From assembly GCA_934255435.1 (NCBI GenBank), contig CAKQNZ010000045.1:1-14129 (forward strand): a DNA stretch of 14,129 bases. The letters are read 5' to 3'. This document shows positions 1-7,975 of the stretch, in pieces. The stretch is from an uncultured Clostridia bacterium. Lineage in GTDB: Bacteria > Bacillota > Clostridia > Peptostreptococcales > Anaerovoracaceae. The stretch's first letter is position 1. Each line of letters begins with the position of its first letter. A program made the position numbers and the translations under genes. The notes under the pieces are model-generated. The model was not told the origin of the DNA. It was given only the letters and a program-made list of their open reading frames with translations, and made no database searches.

Positions 1-11
1 ATATAGTTTTT

Positions 12-36
12 GCTGGCATAAATTGCCAGCTTTTTT
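12..36 (+). terminator. Rho-independent terminator
   Basis: A perfect 7-bp stem (GCTGGCA / TGCCAGC) closes a 5-base loop and is followed directly by six T residues. It probably ends transcription of a plus-strand gene lying to the left of the window. Confidence 0.8.
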
Positions 37-60
37 CATGCATTATTTGATGGAGATATT

Positions 61-285
61 TCCTATCAAATAAAAAAGCGCCTCATCACGCACAACTGCG
101 GCCGGGGCGCAAAATATACACGTTCCAGACTGCCTGTAGTCCTGGTCTATGCAGAAATGGTGGATTCACGTTCCGAAGCGCTGAAGCGGGAAGCAGCCAT
201 CAAAAAGCTGACCCGTGCAGCCAAGCTGGAACTTATCAGCTCCGCTTTGAACCAGATCGCACGTGTTCCGGATGCGGACGACTGA
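61..285 (+). pseudogene. 5'-truncated GIY-YIG nuclease (YhbQ/UPF0213-like) remnant
   Basis: The reading frame ending in TGA at 283-285 encodes the C-terminal two thirds of a small single-domain GIY-YIG protein of the YhbQ/UPF0213 type. The segments HNCGRGAKYTRSRLPV and EALKREAAIKKLTRAAKLEL match the well-known family pattern of a conserved Arg region followed by a conserved Glu in the 'R-E-x-x-I-K-K' helix. The usual N-terminus, with the GIY and YIG strands, is missing. Upstream in frame there is only unrelated sequence and a TAA at 19-21, and no ATG, GTG or TTG start occurs before the conserved block. A terminator sits immediately upstream. I read this as a decayed gene rather than a working nuclease. 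A sequencing or assembly break is the alternative. Confidence 0.65.
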
Positions 286-488
286 GATACGTCTTCTGCT
301 GCCGCAGTGCGGAGATCTGTCCCACTGATCCTGCAGCGTCACTACAGCTGTCGGTTCCACGGCCATCATCCTGTCTTCGTTCATCGTCGCAGCAGCCTTC
401 GGCCTGCCGAAAGGATATCCCTGAGCCAGTGCTCCCAGGCCGGACGTAGCACAGAGACCCGCTTCTGGGACTGCCTGCAGTCTCATTT
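286..488. other. Unassigned intergenic stretch between nuclease remnant and CBS membrane gene
   Basis: About 200 bases carry no gene with a start codon and ribosome binding site. They are GC-rich like the coding sequence around them, and several frames stay open on both strands. One plus frame (about 330-410) reads as a hydrophobic stretch resembling a membrane segment (VGSTAIILSSFIVAAAFGLP) before a stop. This could be a decayed gene or a structured RNA. I cannot identify it. Confidence 0.3.
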
Positions 489-1682
489 TCAGTTTTCTTT
501 TCCCATCTGACTGAATACATATTTCGTGATGTTGCTGGCGTTTATTATGCCTGCCATCCTGTTCCCATCCATGACTGGAGCTTTCTTTATATGGTTTTCC
601 GCAAGGATCTGACACACTCTGCCAAGATCTGCTCCGATATTTACTGATATCACACGTTTGCGTGCGATATCGCTGGCTTTGCGTGTCATCAGTTCCCAGA
701 GCTTTTCATCGAAACCTATCTCTATCAGCGATGACGGGTTCACATAAAGCGGATGCTCCGACGCCAGGAACCTCAGTATATCTCCGTCGGATATGAATCC
801 TGTAGGGACGCCGGCTTCGCTGACTACCGGTACGCCGCTGATGCCTTTTTCCGTTATGAGTCTGAGCACATCTTCCAGGCTGGCGTTTTCTCTGACTGCG
901 TAAACATCTGTCTTCATTATCTCTGCAAGCAGTCCTCTTTCTTCCTGCGGGATCTCCGATGCAGCGTCTCCGAAATGCAGACAACGATCTCTTGTCTCGC
1001 CGAAGAAGCGAGTTATGATCTTCAGCTCAACGCCTACCAGCACTGCTGCCACTACTGTACCGACGCCTACGCTGCCCAGTGAATGGATCAGCAGCAGACA
1101 GGTTATCAGTGATATCACGACCATGCTTATATCGAACAGCAGCTTTATCGTGGAAAACTGTTTTTTTGTCACGTCGGCCACGGCAAGCATCACGCCTTCG
1201 CCTGCCAGCGGTATGATATCAGCCGGAACATAAAAGAAAAGCCCTACTGCTACCAGCACTGTACTTATCAGCACCATACCCAGCTGTATCAGTATATTGT
1301 GCGGGTCCGGCAGGAACGACATCAGGTAATTAGAAAATGTCGTGAAATACCCGAACATTATGCCCACCGGCACCTGCAGCAGATTCTTGATCCTGAAGTT
1401 TTTCCTGAGAATGAGTATCTGCAGCGCTACCAGTATGACATGGAATATTATAGTGGCTTTACCCATTTCTATGCCCCATACGCAGGTCATCGTGTATGGT
1501 ATGGAGCTTACCGGCGATACTCCCATATTCGATTTTACCGAAATACCGATACCGAGGGTCATTATGAAAAGTCCTATGATATATACCGGCATCCTGACTG
1601 CCATATTGTTCCCCGGTCTCCTGCCGGGTCTTTCGCTGTTTTTCGATATGTTTTTTTCTGATGTGACAACTTCCTGTTCCAA
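489..1682 (-). CDS. YczE/YitT-like membrane protein with C-terminal tandem CBS domains
   Basis: The 397-residue product has an N-terminal membrane part (about residues 29-230, roughly five to six hydrophobic segments) with features of the YczE/YyaS/YitT group: a GIGISVKSNMG motif at about 44-54 and an acidic-Gly element, PLAGEGVM, at about 158-165. Two CBS domains follow (about 255-310 and 335-390), with the usual GVPVV and APVMDG strands. CBS pairs generally bind adenine nucleotides or similar ligands and gate the attached domain. By inference this is a ligand-regulated membrane transporter or carrier of unknown substrate. The start is a TTG at 1680-1682, supported by GGAGG five to six bases upstream. 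The first ATG in frame is residue 27 and lacks a comparable site. It lies 88 bases downstream of a MarR-type gene in the same direction and is probably co-transcribed with it. Confidence 0.85.
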   Translation of the reverse strand: MEQEVVTSEKNISKNSERPGRRPGNNMAVRMPVYIIGLFIMTLGIGISVKSNMGVSPVSSIPYTMTCVWGIEMGKATIIFHVILVALQILILRKNFRIKNLLQVPVGIMFGYFTTFSNYLMSFLPDPHNILIQLGMVLISTVLVAVGLFFYVPADIIPLAGEGVMLAVADVTKKQFSTIKLLFDISMVVISLITCLLLIHSLGSVGVGTVVAAVLVGVELKIITRFFGETRDRCLHFGDAASEIPQEERGLLAEIMKTDVYAVRENASLEDVLRLITEKGISGVPVVSEAGVPTGFISDGDILRFLASEHPLYVNPSSLIEIGFDEKLWELMTRKASDIARKRVISVNIGADLGRVCQILAENHIKKAPVMDGNRMAGIINASNITKYVFSQMGKEN

Positions 1683-1770
1683 TTTTTCCTCCTGTGGTTC
1701 TGTTTATTCATGCTTGTGATGCGGCTCTGCCTGGTTTTTATATTGGCTTCGAGCTTTTTTTACTATTCCG

Positions 1771-2199
1771 TCATTTCCTGTCCTGCAGGTTCCTTATCAT
1801 TTTTTCTGATATTACTTTCCAGGCCTCTATCTCTTTTCTGTCAAGATCCTTTGTCAGCTGTTTCTCTACCTGGTCAAGCTCTCTGTCGAGCATAGGTTTG
1901 TACTTTACAGCCTCTGCACTCACCACGATCTTCTTGCGCCGTCCGTCAGACTCACTTGGAACTCTGTTCAGCAGTCCCTTCTGCTCCATGGATTTCAGCA
2001 GCTCCGTAGCGCTGGGCGCTCTCATACTGAATTCCTCCTCCACGTCTTTCTGGAAAACATCTTCATCATATCCCAGTATGAAATGGAGTATCTTGGCTTC
2101 TGTGCTGCTCAAGGGCACACCAAGCTCCATACTCTCGAAACGCCTTCTCTGGTGGTTGGCAAGCATGTTGACATATCTGTATACTGTTTTTTCCGGCAT
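1771..2199 (-). CDS. MarR-family transcriptional regulator (first of two)
   Basis: The 142-residue protein has the size and layout of a MarR dimer subunit. An N-terminal helix is followed by a winged helix-turn-helix at about residues 48-97, with the recognition-helix region APSATELLKSMEQKGLL and the wing sequence ESDGRRKKIVVS, and then a long C-terminal dimerisation helix. The Asp-Gly-Arg-Arg wing is characteristic of the family. ATG follows AGGAGG with five bases between. It is the first gene of a likely two-gene unit with the downstream YczE-CBS membrane protein. An inverted repeat overlaps its own -10 box, so autorepression is expected. The inducing ligand cannot be read from the sequence. 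Confidence 0.9.
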   Translation of the reverse strand: MPEKTVYRYVNMLANHQRRRFESMELGVPLSSTEAKILHFILGYDEDVFQKDVEEEFSMRAPSATELLKSMEQKGLLNRVPSESDGRRKKIVVSAEAVKYKPMLDRELDQVEKQLTKDLDRKEIEAWKVISEKMIRNLQDRK

Positions 2200-2233
2200 A
2201 TCAGCCTCCTCACATATCGATTTCGTAAATACT

Positions 2234-2275
2234 TAGTTTCCTAACTATTATACACCTGTTTTTTCCAAAAGTAAA
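2234..2275 (-). promoter_or_regulatory. marR-CBS promoter with overlapping operator
   Basis: On the minus strand a perfect -10 box TATAAT (2247-2252) lies 17 bases from a weak -35 box TTTACT (2270-2275). A perfect inverted repeat, TAGTT-tcct-AACTA (2234-2247), overlaps the edge of the -10 box and the expected transcription start. Similar TAGTT/AACTA repeats are typical MarR-type operators, so this is the likely autoregulatory site for the gene starting at 2199. Confidence 0.65.
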
Positions 2276-2347
2276 GTATCGCATTCCCATACTTTTCTGA
2301 GGCCCGGAATATACCCTGCCGGCTTTCGATGTGATATCCTCTGCATG

Positions 2348-2399
2348 AAAAAACGCCCTGCATCACATGATCCAAAATCATGGTCTGTCAGGGCGTTTT
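2348..2399 (-). terminator. Strong two-tier terminator
   Basis: AAAACGCCCTG (2350-2360) pairs perfectly with CAGGGCGTTTT (2389-2399). An inner stem CATGAT/ATCATG (2366-2371 / 2377-2382) extends the structure. On the minus strand it ends in a run of six T, closing the small gene at 2416-2592. The plus strand has four T, so it may act in both directions. Confidence 0.85.
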
Positions 2400-2415
2400 C
2401 TGTTCTTCACCGTCT

Positions 2416-2592
2416 TCAGTCGGTATGCACAGTCCATTCACCGTCTTCACCTTTCACAAGCATCCACTTTTCTATGCCTTCTCCGGGGACATCCCCTTCA
2501 CTTTTCTTCACTGCGCTCTGTGCTTTCCATCCACATCCCACTGCACCTGCTACGCAGGCAGCTGTTGCAAACAATGCTAACATTTTCTTCAC
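2416..2592 (-). CDS. Small putative lipoprotein (58 aa, GTG start)
   Basis: A short minus-strand frame starts at GTG (2590-2592) behind a good ribosome binding site (GGAGG, six bases away) and ends with TGA at 2416-2418, just before a strong terminator. The 58-residue product begins MKKMLALFATAACVAGAVGC, a basic start and hydrophobic stretch ending in A-V-G-C. That is a weak but acceptable lipobox with Cys20 as the lipidated residue. The remaining 38 residues are polar and end GEDGEWTVHTD. I do not recognise a family. Evidence for a real gene is the binding site, the export signal and the terminator. The plus-strand frames across it look like shadows. Confidence 0.65.
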   Translation of the reverse strand: MKKMLALFATAACVAGAVGCGWKAQSAVKKSEGDVPGEGIEKWMLVKGEDGEWTVHTD

Positions 2593-2830
2593 TTGAAACC
2601 TCCGTTCTTTTCTTCATACTGCAGTGCTTACGCCTGCAGCACAGTGTCCGTTGATACACCCCTGAATGTAAGATCTGCGCCGGATATCGCCTGTTTTATG
2701 GAGGCATTTAAGGATCTCCGGTCCCTGAACCTACTTTCTCATACACTATTAAAACACACAAATATGAAGATTGTTACATAAAATTCAAAAAACTTTTCGT
2801 TATTTATACATTTTTTTCATATATATACGA
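2593..2830. other. Upstream region of the small lipoprotein gene
   Basis: The left half could form a leader on the minus strand, with short stems such as GGAG/CTCC near 2698-2720 and GTGCT/AGCAC near 2627-2645. The right half (about 2740-2830) is very AT-rich and is the likely promoter area, but I see no clear -35/-10 pair. No gene is supported here. Confidence 0.3.
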
Positions 2831-2871
2831 AAAATCCCGTCCTGAATGTGTTGATACTGTGAGTTTCAGGA
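2831..2871 (-). terminator. Terminator after the DUF4825-like gene
   Basis: TCCTGAA (2840-2846) pairs with TTCAGGA (2865-2871) across an 18-base loop. On the minus strand the stem is followed by CGGGATTTTT. It lies about 40 bases past the stop of the gene at 2913-3524. Confidence 0.6.
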
Positions 2872-2912
2872 TGAGATCTGTTTTCCGTATGTATGTCGCT
2901 TACTGCTTCAGT

Positions 2913-3524
2913 CTACTGTTTGTTCTGCAGGTCAAGCAGCTCTTTTACAGCTGACGCCGACTCGCCGAAGGTCTTGACGTCTCTGCCGAGGACGTCTTTG
3001 GCTCCTGCTTCATCCAGCGTCACCGTTGCCGCTTCATCAGTACCCTTGGTCTTCGTTTCACCGCCACCGCCGGTCACTGAATACTCCCATACGACTTCGT
3101 TCACGTCCGGTATCAGAGCCAGCATCTGCTCACCGTATTTCATCATGCGGTCGTCGAAACTGCTCTTGTCATCGACATTCACTGCACTGCTCACGCTGAT
3201 GGTGAGTGTCGACTTCTTGCCGGACTGCCTTATATTGACGGAGAATTCTCCGTCTGTATCTTCAAACCCCATTGTTTCCAGCAGTTTAGCTACTGCCTTG
3301 CTGTCTCCGGAATCCGCCGGCTTTGCCTCGAAAAGCTTTTTCGCCTGTGCCGACGTATCCTTCACATTTTTATCCTGAAGTGATGCGGCGCTGTTCCCTG
3401 CAGCCGACGCCCCGCTGCCGGACTTCATACCGGTCACCAGCATTATCCCTGATGCTACCACTGCCACACATACGATAACGAGTACCAGCTGCAGTGTTCT
3501 CCTGTTCCGTTTTACCTTTTCCAT
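2913..3524 (-). CDS. Membrane-anchored DUF4825-like protein
   Basis: The 203-residue protein has a basic N-terminus and one membrane segment at about residues 11-31. A Ser/Gly/Ala-rich linker (34-50) leads to an extracellular domain. Residues about 62-150 (AKKLFEAKPADSGDSKAVAK, then LALIPDVNEVVWEYSV) resemble the DUF4825 pattern, in which 'L-F-x-A-(T)-P-x-x-G-D-x-S-A-V' is followed by a C-terminal 'L-I-x-N-x-D-E-V-x-W'. DUF4825 domains often occur outside the membrane in clostridial peptidase- and signalling-associated proteins, and their role is unknown. The ATG start has GAGGGG about eight bases upstream. It stands alone, with a terminator downstream and an AT-rich region upstream. Confidence 0.7.
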   Translation of the reverse strand: MEKVKRNRRTLQLVLVIVCVAVVASGIMLVTGMKSGSGASAAGNSAASLQDKNVKDTSAQAKKLFEAKPADSGDSKAVAKLLETMGFEDTDGEFSVNIRQSGKKSTLTISVSSAVNVDDKSSFDDRMMKYGEQMLALIPDVNEVVWEYSVTGGGGETKTKGTDEAATVTLDEAGAKDVLGRDVKTFGESASAVKELLDLQNKQ

Positions 3525-3779
3525 TCGTATTCCCCTCTTCCGTCATCTTCCTCTGTACTGACGTTTATTTTATAATGGTATAACATTTTTATATGAAGAA
3601 ACGGTGTTGATTATGAGTCCGTAATGGGAAAGAAAATGACACCATAAAATCATAAATACCGCAAAACACTGGTATATATGCTTTGCGGCATTCTGGAGCT
3701 TTTATGATAATGTGATTGTCTCTTTTGGAAATATTTCCGAGGCTTTCACGCCCATTCATTTCCCTTCGGAAAGCCTGCT
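3525..3779. other. Intergenic region with two hairpins
   Basis: An 8-bp stem AGGCTTTC/GAAAGCCT (3740-3747 / 3769-3776) begins four bases past the stop of the exporter operon. A second stem, CCGCAAA/TTTGCGG (3659-3665 / 3682-3688), follows it on the minus strand. Neither has a long T run, though the second is followed by TATTTATGATTTT. They are the best candidates for terminators of the ABC operon. The AT-rich part near 3565-3600 probably holds the promoter for the gene starting at 3524. Confidence 0.45.
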
Positions 3780-5648
3780 CTATTCCTGATCTGCGAACTG
3801 GCTGTTGTAGAGCTTTTCGTAGAATCCTTTCTGAGCCAGCAGGGATTCGTGGGTGCCCTGCTCGATTATATCACCGTGGTTCATAACCAGTATGTGGTCT
3901 GCATCCTTTATCGTAGACAGACGATGGGCGATGATGAAGCTGGTCCTGTCTTTCATCAGATTGGCCATGGCGTTCTGGATCTGCTGCTCGGTCCTTGTGT
4001 CTACGGAGCTTGTGGCTTCATCCAGTATCAGCACCGGTGCGTTGGCAAGGATGGCTCTCGCTATGGTCAGCAGCTGTTTCTGTCCCTGGGAGATGTTTGT
4101 AGCTTCTTCATTTATCTCCATGTCGTATCCCTTAGGCTGGGTCTTGATGAAGTGGTCTATATGAGCCGCCTTTGCAGCTCTTTCCACATCCTCGTCGGTG
4201 GCATCGGGACTGCCGTACCTGATATTCTCCCTGATGGTGCCACTGTTGAGCCATGTGTCCTGCAGCACCATTCCGAACATATGTCTCAGATCCTGCCTCG
4301 AAAAATCTCTGATGTCGTGTCCGTCTATGGATATGCTGCCGCCGTTGAGTTCGTAGAATCTCATCAGCAGTTTGACGATGGTGGTCTTGCCTGCGCCTGT
4401 CGGTCCGACGATGGCTACACGCTGTCCCGGCTCTGCTTTGAATGTGAAATCGTTTATCACCGGTTCGTCTGCATTGTATCCGAAGGACACATGATCGAAT
4501 GCCACCTCACCTTTCACTCCTCCCGCCGGAAGTGCGAACTTCGAAGCTGCGTCGATATCTGTCTCCTCTTCCTCATCGATGAGTTCGAAGATCCTCTCAG
4601 CCGCTGCAGCTGTGGACTGGAGCTGATTGGCTACATTTGCCACCTGTGATATCGGCTGGTTGAAGTTCCTGACGTACTGTATGAATGCCTGTATGTCACC
4701 GATGGATATCCTGCCATTGATGGCGAAGTATCCGCCCAGCAGGCAGACTGCCACATACGCCAGATTGCCGATGAAGTTGGTTATCGGCATCATCATGCCT
4801 GAGAAGAACTGCGATTTCCACGCTGCTTCACAGAGCTTGTCGTTGTACTCGCAGAAAGTCTCCTCGGACTTTTCCTCTCTATTGAAGGCCTTCACGATGT
4901 CGTGGCCTGTGTACATTTCCTCCACATGGCCGTTGATGGATCCCAGATATTTCTGCTGATCCTTGAAGTATCCCTGGGACTTGGACACCACCAGCTTTAT
5001 CACGATCATGGAAAGCGGCAGCACCAGGACAGCCATCAGTGTCATGAGTACGCTGATCCTCAGCATCATGATAAGTATGCCGATTATCGTCGTTATGCTG
5101 GTTATCATCTGCGTCAGGCTGACGGAAAGTGTCTGGTTCACAGTCTCTATGTCGTTTATCATCCTGCTCTGTATCTCGCCGTGGGTGACACGGTCGAAAT
5201 ATTTCAGCGGCAGCCTGTCGACTTTCACTGACATCCTGTCACGGAACACGTAGATGACTTTCTGCGACACGTCGGCCATCATCAGTCCCTGTGCGAAGCT
5301 GAACAGCAGGCTCAGTCCGTATAGTCCCAGCAGCAGGATAAGTATCTTCGCCAGACCTTCGAAATCTATGCCGGTACCGCCCATCAGACCTTCTACCACC
5401 TTGTCAGTTGCGTCGCCAAGTATCGTCGGCGATATTATGTTGAACACCGTGCTGGCTATGGCGAATACGAATACCGCTGCCAGCTTGAATTTGTGCGGCG
5501 CCAGATACTTCAGCAGGGTCTTCATCGTTCCTTTGAAGTCTTTTGCCTTTTCACCGGGCATCATCTTTGCTCCGGGACCTCCCGGGCCGTGGCCTTTCTT
5601 GCCTCTGAGCTGAGGCTGCCTTGATTCTGCATTGTTTTTATCAGCCAT
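3780..5648 (-). CDS. ABC exporter half-transporter, catalytic (consensus-site) subunit
   Basis: The 622-residue protein is a membrane domain (six segments within about residues 50-345) fused to an ATPase. The ATPase shows Walker A GPTGAGKT (415-422), Q-loop Gln463, signature ISQGQ (519-523) in place of LSGGQ, Walker B VLILDE with catalytic Glu544, and switch His575. An odd Gly/Pro-rich basic N-terminal extension (1-40) precedes the first membrane segment. The intact Glu and His with a degraded signature are what is expected of the partner that supplies the active Walker site in a heterodimeric type IV exporter (BmrCD, LmrCD, TM287/288 type). The start ATG shares its A with the preceding gene's TAA (TAATG) behind AGGGGG, so translation is coupled. 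The likely role is drug or lipid export. The substrate is unknown. Confidence 0.92.
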   Translation of the reverse strand: MADKNNAESRQPQLRGKKGHGPGGPGAKMMPGEKAKDFKGTMKTLLKYLAPHKFKLAAVFVFAIASTVFNIISPTILGDATDKVVEGLMGGTGIDFEGLAKILILLLGLYGLSLLFSFAQGLMMADVSQKVIYVFRDRMSVKVDRLPLKYFDRVTHGEIQSRMINDIETVNQTLSVSLTQMITSITTIIGILIMMLRISVLMTLMAVLVLPLSMIVIKLVVSKSQGYFKDQQKYLGSINGHVEEMYTGHDIVKAFNREEKSEETFCEYNDKLCEAAWKSQFFSGMMMPITNFIGNLAYVAVCLLGGYFAINGRISIGDIQAFIQYVRNFNQPISQVANVANQLQSTAAAAERIFELIDEEEETDIDAASKFALPAGGVKGEVAFDHVSFGYNADEPVINDFTFKAEPGQRVAIVGPTGAGKTTIVKLLMRFYELNGGSISIDGHDIRDFSRQDLRHMFGMVLQDTWLNSGTIRENIRYGSPDATDEDVERAAKAAHIDHFIKTQPKGYDMEINEEATNISQGQKQLLTIARAILANAPVLILDEATSSVDTRTEQQIQNAMANLMKDRTSFIIAHRLSTIKDADHILVMNHGDIIEQGTHESLLAQKGFYEKLYNSQFADQE

Positions 5649-7387
5649 TATTCACGCCCCCTTTCCAGTTCTTTCTCACTGAGCTGCGAAAGCGCTATTT
5701 CTTTGTAAACGCTGCAGTTTGCAAGAAGCTCCTCATGTGTTCCCTTGCCTGCGATGCGGCCTTCCTCAAGGACGATTATCTGGTCCGCATCGATTATCGT
5801 ATTTATACGCTGAGCCACTATGATTATCGTACTGTCGCCCACTTTTTCCGCCAGAGCCTCACGCAGCGCCTTGTCCGTCCTGAAGTCCAGCGCTGAGAAG
5901 CTGTCGTCGAAGATGTATACCTTCGGCTTTTTCACCAGCGCTCTCGCTATGGAAAGTCTCTGCTTCTGGCCTCCCGATACGTTGGTACCGCCCTGGGAAA
6001 CCTCTTCATCGAAGCCGTTTTCCTTCTCGTTTATGAATTCCATTGCCTGCGCTGTCTCCGCTGCATCAGTCATCTCTGCCAGCGTAGCGTCTTCCTTGCC
6101 GTACTGCAGGTTCGTACCTATGGTACCGGAGAACAGCAGTCCCTTCTGCGGCACATATCCGATGTTTTCCCTGAGGTCGTGCTGCTTCATGTCTCTGACA
6201 TCGACGCCGTCCAGGGTTATCGATCCTTCCGTCACGTCGTAGAATCTCGGTATAAGGCTGATGAGCGTGGATTTGCCGCATCCCGTGCCTCCTATGATGG
6301 CAGTGGTCTTTCCCGGTTCCGCAGTGAAACTGATATCATCAAGTGTCTTTTCTTCTGCGTCAGGATATGCAAAGGAAACATCTCTGAACTCCACTCTGCC
6401 CTTTGCATCTTCCGGAGAGACAGTCTGTTCTTTATCCTTCACCGACGGCTCCACATCCAGCACAGCGCCTATCCTCTGAGCCGATACGAAAGCTCTCGGT
6501 ATCATGATGAACATCATGGTTATGAAAAGGAAGGACATTATAACATGCATCGCATACTGCAGATAGGCAAGCATATCGCCTATCATAAGGCTGCCGTCAT
6601 CTATCAGATGCGCTCCTGCCCATACGATGAGGATGCTGACTCCGTTCATGACGAACATCAGCGAAGGCATCATGAATGACATTGCCTTGTTGACGAACAG
6701 GTTTATCTTCGTCAGATCCCTGTTGGCGATGTCGAAGCGCTTTTCTTCGTTTTTCTCTGTTGTGAACGCCCTTATGACCAGGATGCCGGAAAGTCTTTCC
6801 TTCATTATCAGGTTCAGTCTGTCCAGCTTGTTCTGGAGCACCTTGAACTTAGGCAGCACCATGAAGAACATCATGACCATTATGACCACGATGACCAGCA
6901 GCGCCACGCCTACGGTCCAGGACAGTGAAACGCTGGTGTTCAGCGCTCTGATTATGGCTCCTATGCCCATTATCGGTGCAAAGCACGCCAGTCTCAGGGT
7001 CAGCACTGTTGTCTGCTGCACCATCTGCACGTCGTTTGTTGATCTTGTTATCAGTGATGCGGTGGAAAACTGCTCCAGTTCCGCAGCCGAAAATGATGTG
7101 ACTTTCTCGAAAAGTGATTTTCTTATATCCCTTGACGACTGAGCAGCGACTCTTGCAGCCAGCATGCTTCCCAGCACTGCACATACGGCTGTAGCTGCCG
7201 CTATCCCGATCATTATGAGACCTGTCTTCCTGATATAGTCCATGTCACCTTTGACGATACCGTCGTTTATGATATCCGACATGTATCCCGGAAGCGCCAG
7301 TTCGCACATGGCCTGTCCGAAAAGGAACAGCAGTATCAGTATTATCACGGGGATATATCGCTTGTAGTACTTCAGTGTTGTCTTCAC
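5648..7387 (-). CDS. ABC exporter half-transporter, degenerate-site subunit
   Basis: The 579-residue protein has six membrane segments (about 12-300) and an ATPase domain. The motifs are Walker A GGTGCGKS (366-373), Q-loop Gln414, an intact VSGGQ signature (470-474), and Walker B VYIFDD (490-495). Asp495 replaces the catalytic Glu, and Gln526 (IVAQRINTI) replaces the switch His. These substitutions mark the non-hydrolytic site of heterodimeric exporters, and the intact signature completes the active site of the partner encoded immediately downstream. The start is GTG at 7385-7387, overlapping the TGA of the marR gene (GTGA), with GGAG about ten bases upstream. The two halves and marR form one operon. 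Confidence 0.92.
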   Translation of the reverse strand: MKTTLKYYKRYIPVIILILLFLFGQAMCELALPGYMSDIINDGIVKGDMDYIRKTGLIMIGIAAATAVCAVLGSMLAARVAAQSSRDIRKSLFEKVTSFSAAELEQFSTASLITRSTNDVQMVQQTTVLTLRLACFAPIMGIGAIIRALNTSVSLSWTVGVALLVIVVIMVMMFFMVLPKFKVLQNKLDRLNLIMKERLSGILVIRAFTTEKNEEKRFDIANRDLTKINLFVNKAMSFMMPSLMFVMNGVSILIVWAGAHLIDDGSLMIGDMLAYLQYAMHVIMSFLFITMMFIMIPRAFVSAQRIGAVLDVEPSVKDKEQTVSPEDAKGRVEFRDVSFAYPDAEEKTLDDISFTAEPGKTTAIIGGTGCGKSTLISLIPRFYDVTEGSITLDGVDVRDMKQHDLRENIGYVPQKGLLFSGTIGTNLQYGKEDATLAEMTDAAETAQAMEFINEKENGFDEEVSQGGTNVSGGQKQRLSIARALVKKPKVYIFDDSFSALDFRTDKALREALAEKVGDSTIIIVAQRINTIIDADQIIVLEEGRIAGKGTHEELLANCSVYKEIALSQLSEKELERGRE

Positions 7388-7836
7388 TTGTTATCATCTC
7401 CCTCCATCAGTTTGCTTATATTCTCTGTTATCTTTGCCAGAGTCTTTGCAAAGACTTTCATTTCATCCGCAGGTATCCCGGCGGTGATCATCTTCTCCAC
7501 CCGCTTGGACTCTTCTTTTCCCTCGCTGCATATCCTGCGGGCTTTGTCCGTGACATACAGGCAGTACGCCCGCTTGTCTTCCGGGTTCTGCTCTCTGCGC
7601 AGGAACCCTTTGGCCGTCATGTCCTTTATGCCCTTGGCAACAGCGCCTTTGTCTATCATCAGGAAACTGGCTATGTCCTCCTGGGAAACGCCGGGGTTCT
7701 CGAACACGAACCGCAGATAGCCCATCTGCTGGCCGGACAGCCCGAACTCCCGCATTGCTCTGTCGTGCATCATCCTGCCATGCCTGTAGATTATGGAAAA
7801 GTTGCTGTGGATGGACATCGGATCTTTTCCTTTCAT
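7384..7836 (-). CDS. MarR-family regulator of the ABC exporter operon
   Basis: This is a 150-residue MarR protein. Its winged helix-turn-helix is at about residues 50-100 (VSQEDIASFLMIDKGAVAK, then GFLRREQNPEDKRAYCLYV). The N-terminus resembles regulators that head efflux operons (SIIYRHGRMMHDRAMREFGL). The ATG has AGGAGG with five bases of spacing. It is the first gene of the operon and overlaps the downstream exporter gene by four bases. Two similar palindromes flank and overlap its promoter, so it probably represses its own operon and is released by an exported compound. Cys93 and Cys103 are visible, but I have no evidence that they sense redox state. Confidence 0.92.
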   Translation of the reverse strand: MKGKDPMSIHSNFSIIYRHGRMMHDRAMREFGLSGQQMGYLRFVFENPGVSQEDIASFLMIDKGAVAKGIKDMTAKGFLRREQNPEDKRAYCLYVTDKARRICSEGKEESKRVEKMITAGIPADEMKVFAKTLAKITENISKLMEGDDNK

Positions 7837-7975
7837 ATTTTCCTCCTGTTAATGTTGTCATTTCCTGGCATGAAGCCGTGAGTTTCCACCTCTGCTGCCC
7901 CGGACATCCGCCTGTATTCCGGCGGTATCACCATGCGATATATACATCACATATGCCGCAGATTTTCATGTGAAA

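Noticed and set aside
3849..5253. Large plus-strand open frames across the exporter genes.
   Set aside because: They are shadows of the minus-strand ABC genes, which have complete motif sets. They show no start signals or family features.
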